From: Cellulomonadaceae bacterium
GTDB lineage: Bacteria > Actinomycetota > Actinomycetes > Actinomycetales > Cellulomonadaceae
Direction of reading: 5' to 3'
DNA: 7,324 nucleotides
NCBI GenBank assembly: GCA_031283115.1
Contig: JAITCK010000248.1
Location: 1-7,324 of the forward strand
Shown piece by piece: positions 6,317-7,324 of this stretch (position 1 is the stretch's first letter; every line of letters begins with the position of its first letter). A program made the translations under genes and the position numbers. The notes below the pieces were generated by a model. The model saw nothing but the letters and a program-made list of their open reading frames with translations. It was not told the DNA's origin and did no database searches.

Positions 6317-6499
6317 GGCGCCTTTCAGGCAGAAGCGCCCAGGCAGGCGCGCTGTCAAGCAGGTTTGCATGACGAGGGGCAGCGTTGGGCGAGATGATGG
6401 TCGATGGTTCGCCGCGCACGATTCCTGGCAGGAACCGACATGAGCCGATGCGGGGGCAGGACACTCCGAGACCAAAGTCCGGGGGCAATCACCACGACG

Positions 6500-6527
6500 T
6501 TGGCTGGAGCAGGTTCGCTGGAGCCAA
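6500..6527. repeat. Compact hairpin in the helicase leader region
   Basis: TTGGCT (6500-6505) pairs with AGCCAA (6522-6527). Inside, AGC (6508-6510) pairs with GCT (6517-6519) across a symmetric GG/GG internal loop and a 6-base terminal loop. It lies about 185-210 bases before the helicase start, within a possible long leader. The function is unknown. Confidence 0.35.
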
Positions 6528-6690
6528 GACGCCCATTGTCTCACGGTTCAGCATCAAGAAGAAACAACGCGTCTACATGCCGCTACTCGCTCGCTCTATG
6601 CTCTAGTTGGTGAGTCCCTTGTGTCGAGCGAGGGTGAGCGTCCTGTTGGACAGGAAGGCGCCGCACTACGCCACGTTGCGCCCGGAACAC

Positions 6691-6714
6691 AGGGTGTGAA
6701 GTAAGGTGTGAAGC
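6691..6714 (+). repeat. Tandem 12-base repeat carrying the ribosome binding site
   Basis: Two adjacent 12-base units, AGGGTGTGAAGT (6691-6702) and AAGGTGTGAAGC (6703-6714), differ at only two positions and end directly at the ATG at 6715. The second unit's AAGG lies 8 bases before the ATG and is the likely ribosome binding site. Confidence 0.5.
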
Positions 6715-7324
6715 ATGACAGACAGAGTTCGCTTTCGTCCCTTCACCGGAGACGCTGACACACGGATCAGCCTCGCCAATGCTCCGCTTGAATTGGTGTT
6801 GTGTCAGGTGCGTTGGCCGGAGTTGCAGGTGCTTCAAGGCGATATTGATGAGCAGGCTCGCGCCTTCGGTTCACAACTGGTCGGTCTACCGTTGTATGAA
6901 AAAACACGTGAGATGGGTTTCATGATTACTCCCGAGGGCATCCAGCAGGTTGATGGAGGCAGTGTGCATACCTGGCGGTCTCTCGACTGCGTATGGAACG
7001 TGACTCTCAGCCCCAGACATGTGAGTGTGTACTGCACACGCTATCCAGGTTTCGAGGAGTTCATCACGCGCTTAGAGAACGCGGTGGAAAGTGTTGCGAC
7101 ACATCTCAACGTTCCGGTCGTTGACCGCGTGGGCATGAGATATGTCAACCGTGTCGCCAACCAGGAGTTTATTACTGACCTAGAAAAATATGTGAAATCT
7201 GCTGCACTCGGGTTCGCAGGATTTACGTCGGAGAGTGGCGCTGCAAGGCCAGTAAATGTCATTAACCAGGCTCGATTTGAGACTGAAAACCTTGTGTTGC
7301 AGGTGCGTTCAGGGGTGCTTTCCG
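6715..7324 (+). CDS. TIGR04255-family protein, 3' end beyond the window
   Basis: The frame starts at the ATG at 6715 with AAGG 8 bases upstream and is open to the window end (203 codons seen). The opening MTDRVRFRPF, then ISLANAPLELVLCQVRWPEL (19-38), the WNVTLSPRHVSVYC strand pair, the YPGFEEFITRL helix and VDRVGMRYVNRV are hallmarks I associate with the sporadically distributed TIGR04255 family, whose full length is about 250-280 residues. Its biochemical role is not known. No catalytic motif, signal peptide or membrane segment is seen in the part present. Codons such as AAA, TAT, ATT, TTA and AGA are more frequent than in the helicase, which hints at horizontal acquisition. A partner gene may follow outside the window. 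Confidence 0.7.
   Translation, partial: MTDRVRFRPFTGDADTRISLANAPLELVLCQVRWPELQVLQGDIDEQARAFGSQLVGLPLYEKTREMGFMITPEGIQQVDGGSVHTWRSLDCVWNVTLSPRHVSVYCTRYPGFEEFITRLENAVESVATHLNVPVVDRVGMRYVNRVANQEFITDLEKYVKSAALGFAGFTSESGAARPVNVINQARFETENLVLQVRSGVLS

Larger units (their letters stand above)
6317..6714. other. Divergent intergenic region, no supported gene
   Basis: About 400 bases separate the helicase from the divergent TIGR04255-family gene. Open frames here are short and lack coding character or start signals. The region should hold both promoters and a long helicase leader. I see a minus-strand TTGACA near 6350 but no matching -10. Visible structure includes a hairpin at 6500-6527 and an inverted repeat CTCGCTCG/CGAGCGAG (6586-6593 and 6625-6632, 31-base loop). 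No tRNA or other known RNA could be recognised. Confidence 0.5.

Noticed and set aside
6340..6360. A consensus TTGACA on the minus strand as helicase promoter
   Set aside because: The sequence 16-18 bases downstream is GC-rich and has no -10-like hexamer.
5297..6397. A 366-codon open frame on the plus strand opposite the helicase
   Set aside because: It is antisense to a helicase with every motif intact. Long mirror frames are expected from G/C-ending codons, and its Gly/Val/Asp-rich product resembles no family.
6317..6544. Extension of the helicase start to 6544
   Set aside because: The added 76 residues are Cys/Pro/Ser-rich and unlike helicases, and the ATG at 6316 has its own GAAAGG and the conserved opening.
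1..7324. CRISPR array, tRNA or rRNA gene, insertion-sequence ends, transposase
   Set aside because: No spaced direct repeats, cloverleaf, rRNA-like segment, paired terminal repeats or transposase motif were seen on either strand.

Overview
The window is high-GC DNA whose coding sequences favour G or C at third codon positions. It contains a mix of housekeeping-like and accessory genes. Two promoters place the start codon 6-7 bases after a TANNNT -10 hexamer, which suggests leaderless transcripts. Together these point to an actinobacterium. A Propionibacteriaceae-like host is a reasonable guess, but it rests on general resemblance and is not proven.

Layout, left to right. (1) Positions 1-111 hold the decayed 3' end of an alpha/beta-hydrolase gene, with a -1 frameshift and an in-frame TAG. 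It is a paralogue of the intact hydrolase further right. (2) A minus-strand gene (195-1436) encodes a long RNase H-like protein with a complete D-E-D-D catalytic set in its C-terminal half. Its N-terminal half may be a second, degenerate RNase H fold. (3) Positions 1437-1754 hold a divergent small reading frame of 48 codons with a good ribosome binding site and coding-like codons that run past its TAG, so it is probably a decayed gene. (4) An intact alpha/beta-hydrolase (1755-2837) faces a minus-strand ABC-transporter ATPase fragment (2855-3040) that stops just after its Walker A motif. (5) A divergent promoter region separates that fragment from a NUDIX hydrolase (3155-3667) that closely resembles MTH1-type 8-oxo-dGTP diphosphatases. 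(6) A minus-strand class I Fic toxin-antitoxin pair follows: antitoxin 4379-4558 and toxin 3745-4398, overlapping by 20 bases. (7) A minus-strand DEAD-box RNA helicase (4775-6316) has a basic, low-complexity tail and a possible terminator hairpin. (8) A roughly 400-base divergent region separates it from a TIGR04255-family gene (6715 to the window end) that runs off the window.

The genes do not form one operon. The only clear two-gene unit is the antitoxin-Fic pair. The left half shows gene decay and duplication: two hydrolase copies in direct orientation flank the RNase H gene, and an ABC ATPase is truncated. The right half combines a toxin-antitoxin module, an RNA helicase and a sporadically distributed gene family. 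Overall this looks like a mosaic accessory region. I did not find a system I can confidently call new. The most unusual items are the two-part RNase H protein and the hydrolase duplication around it.
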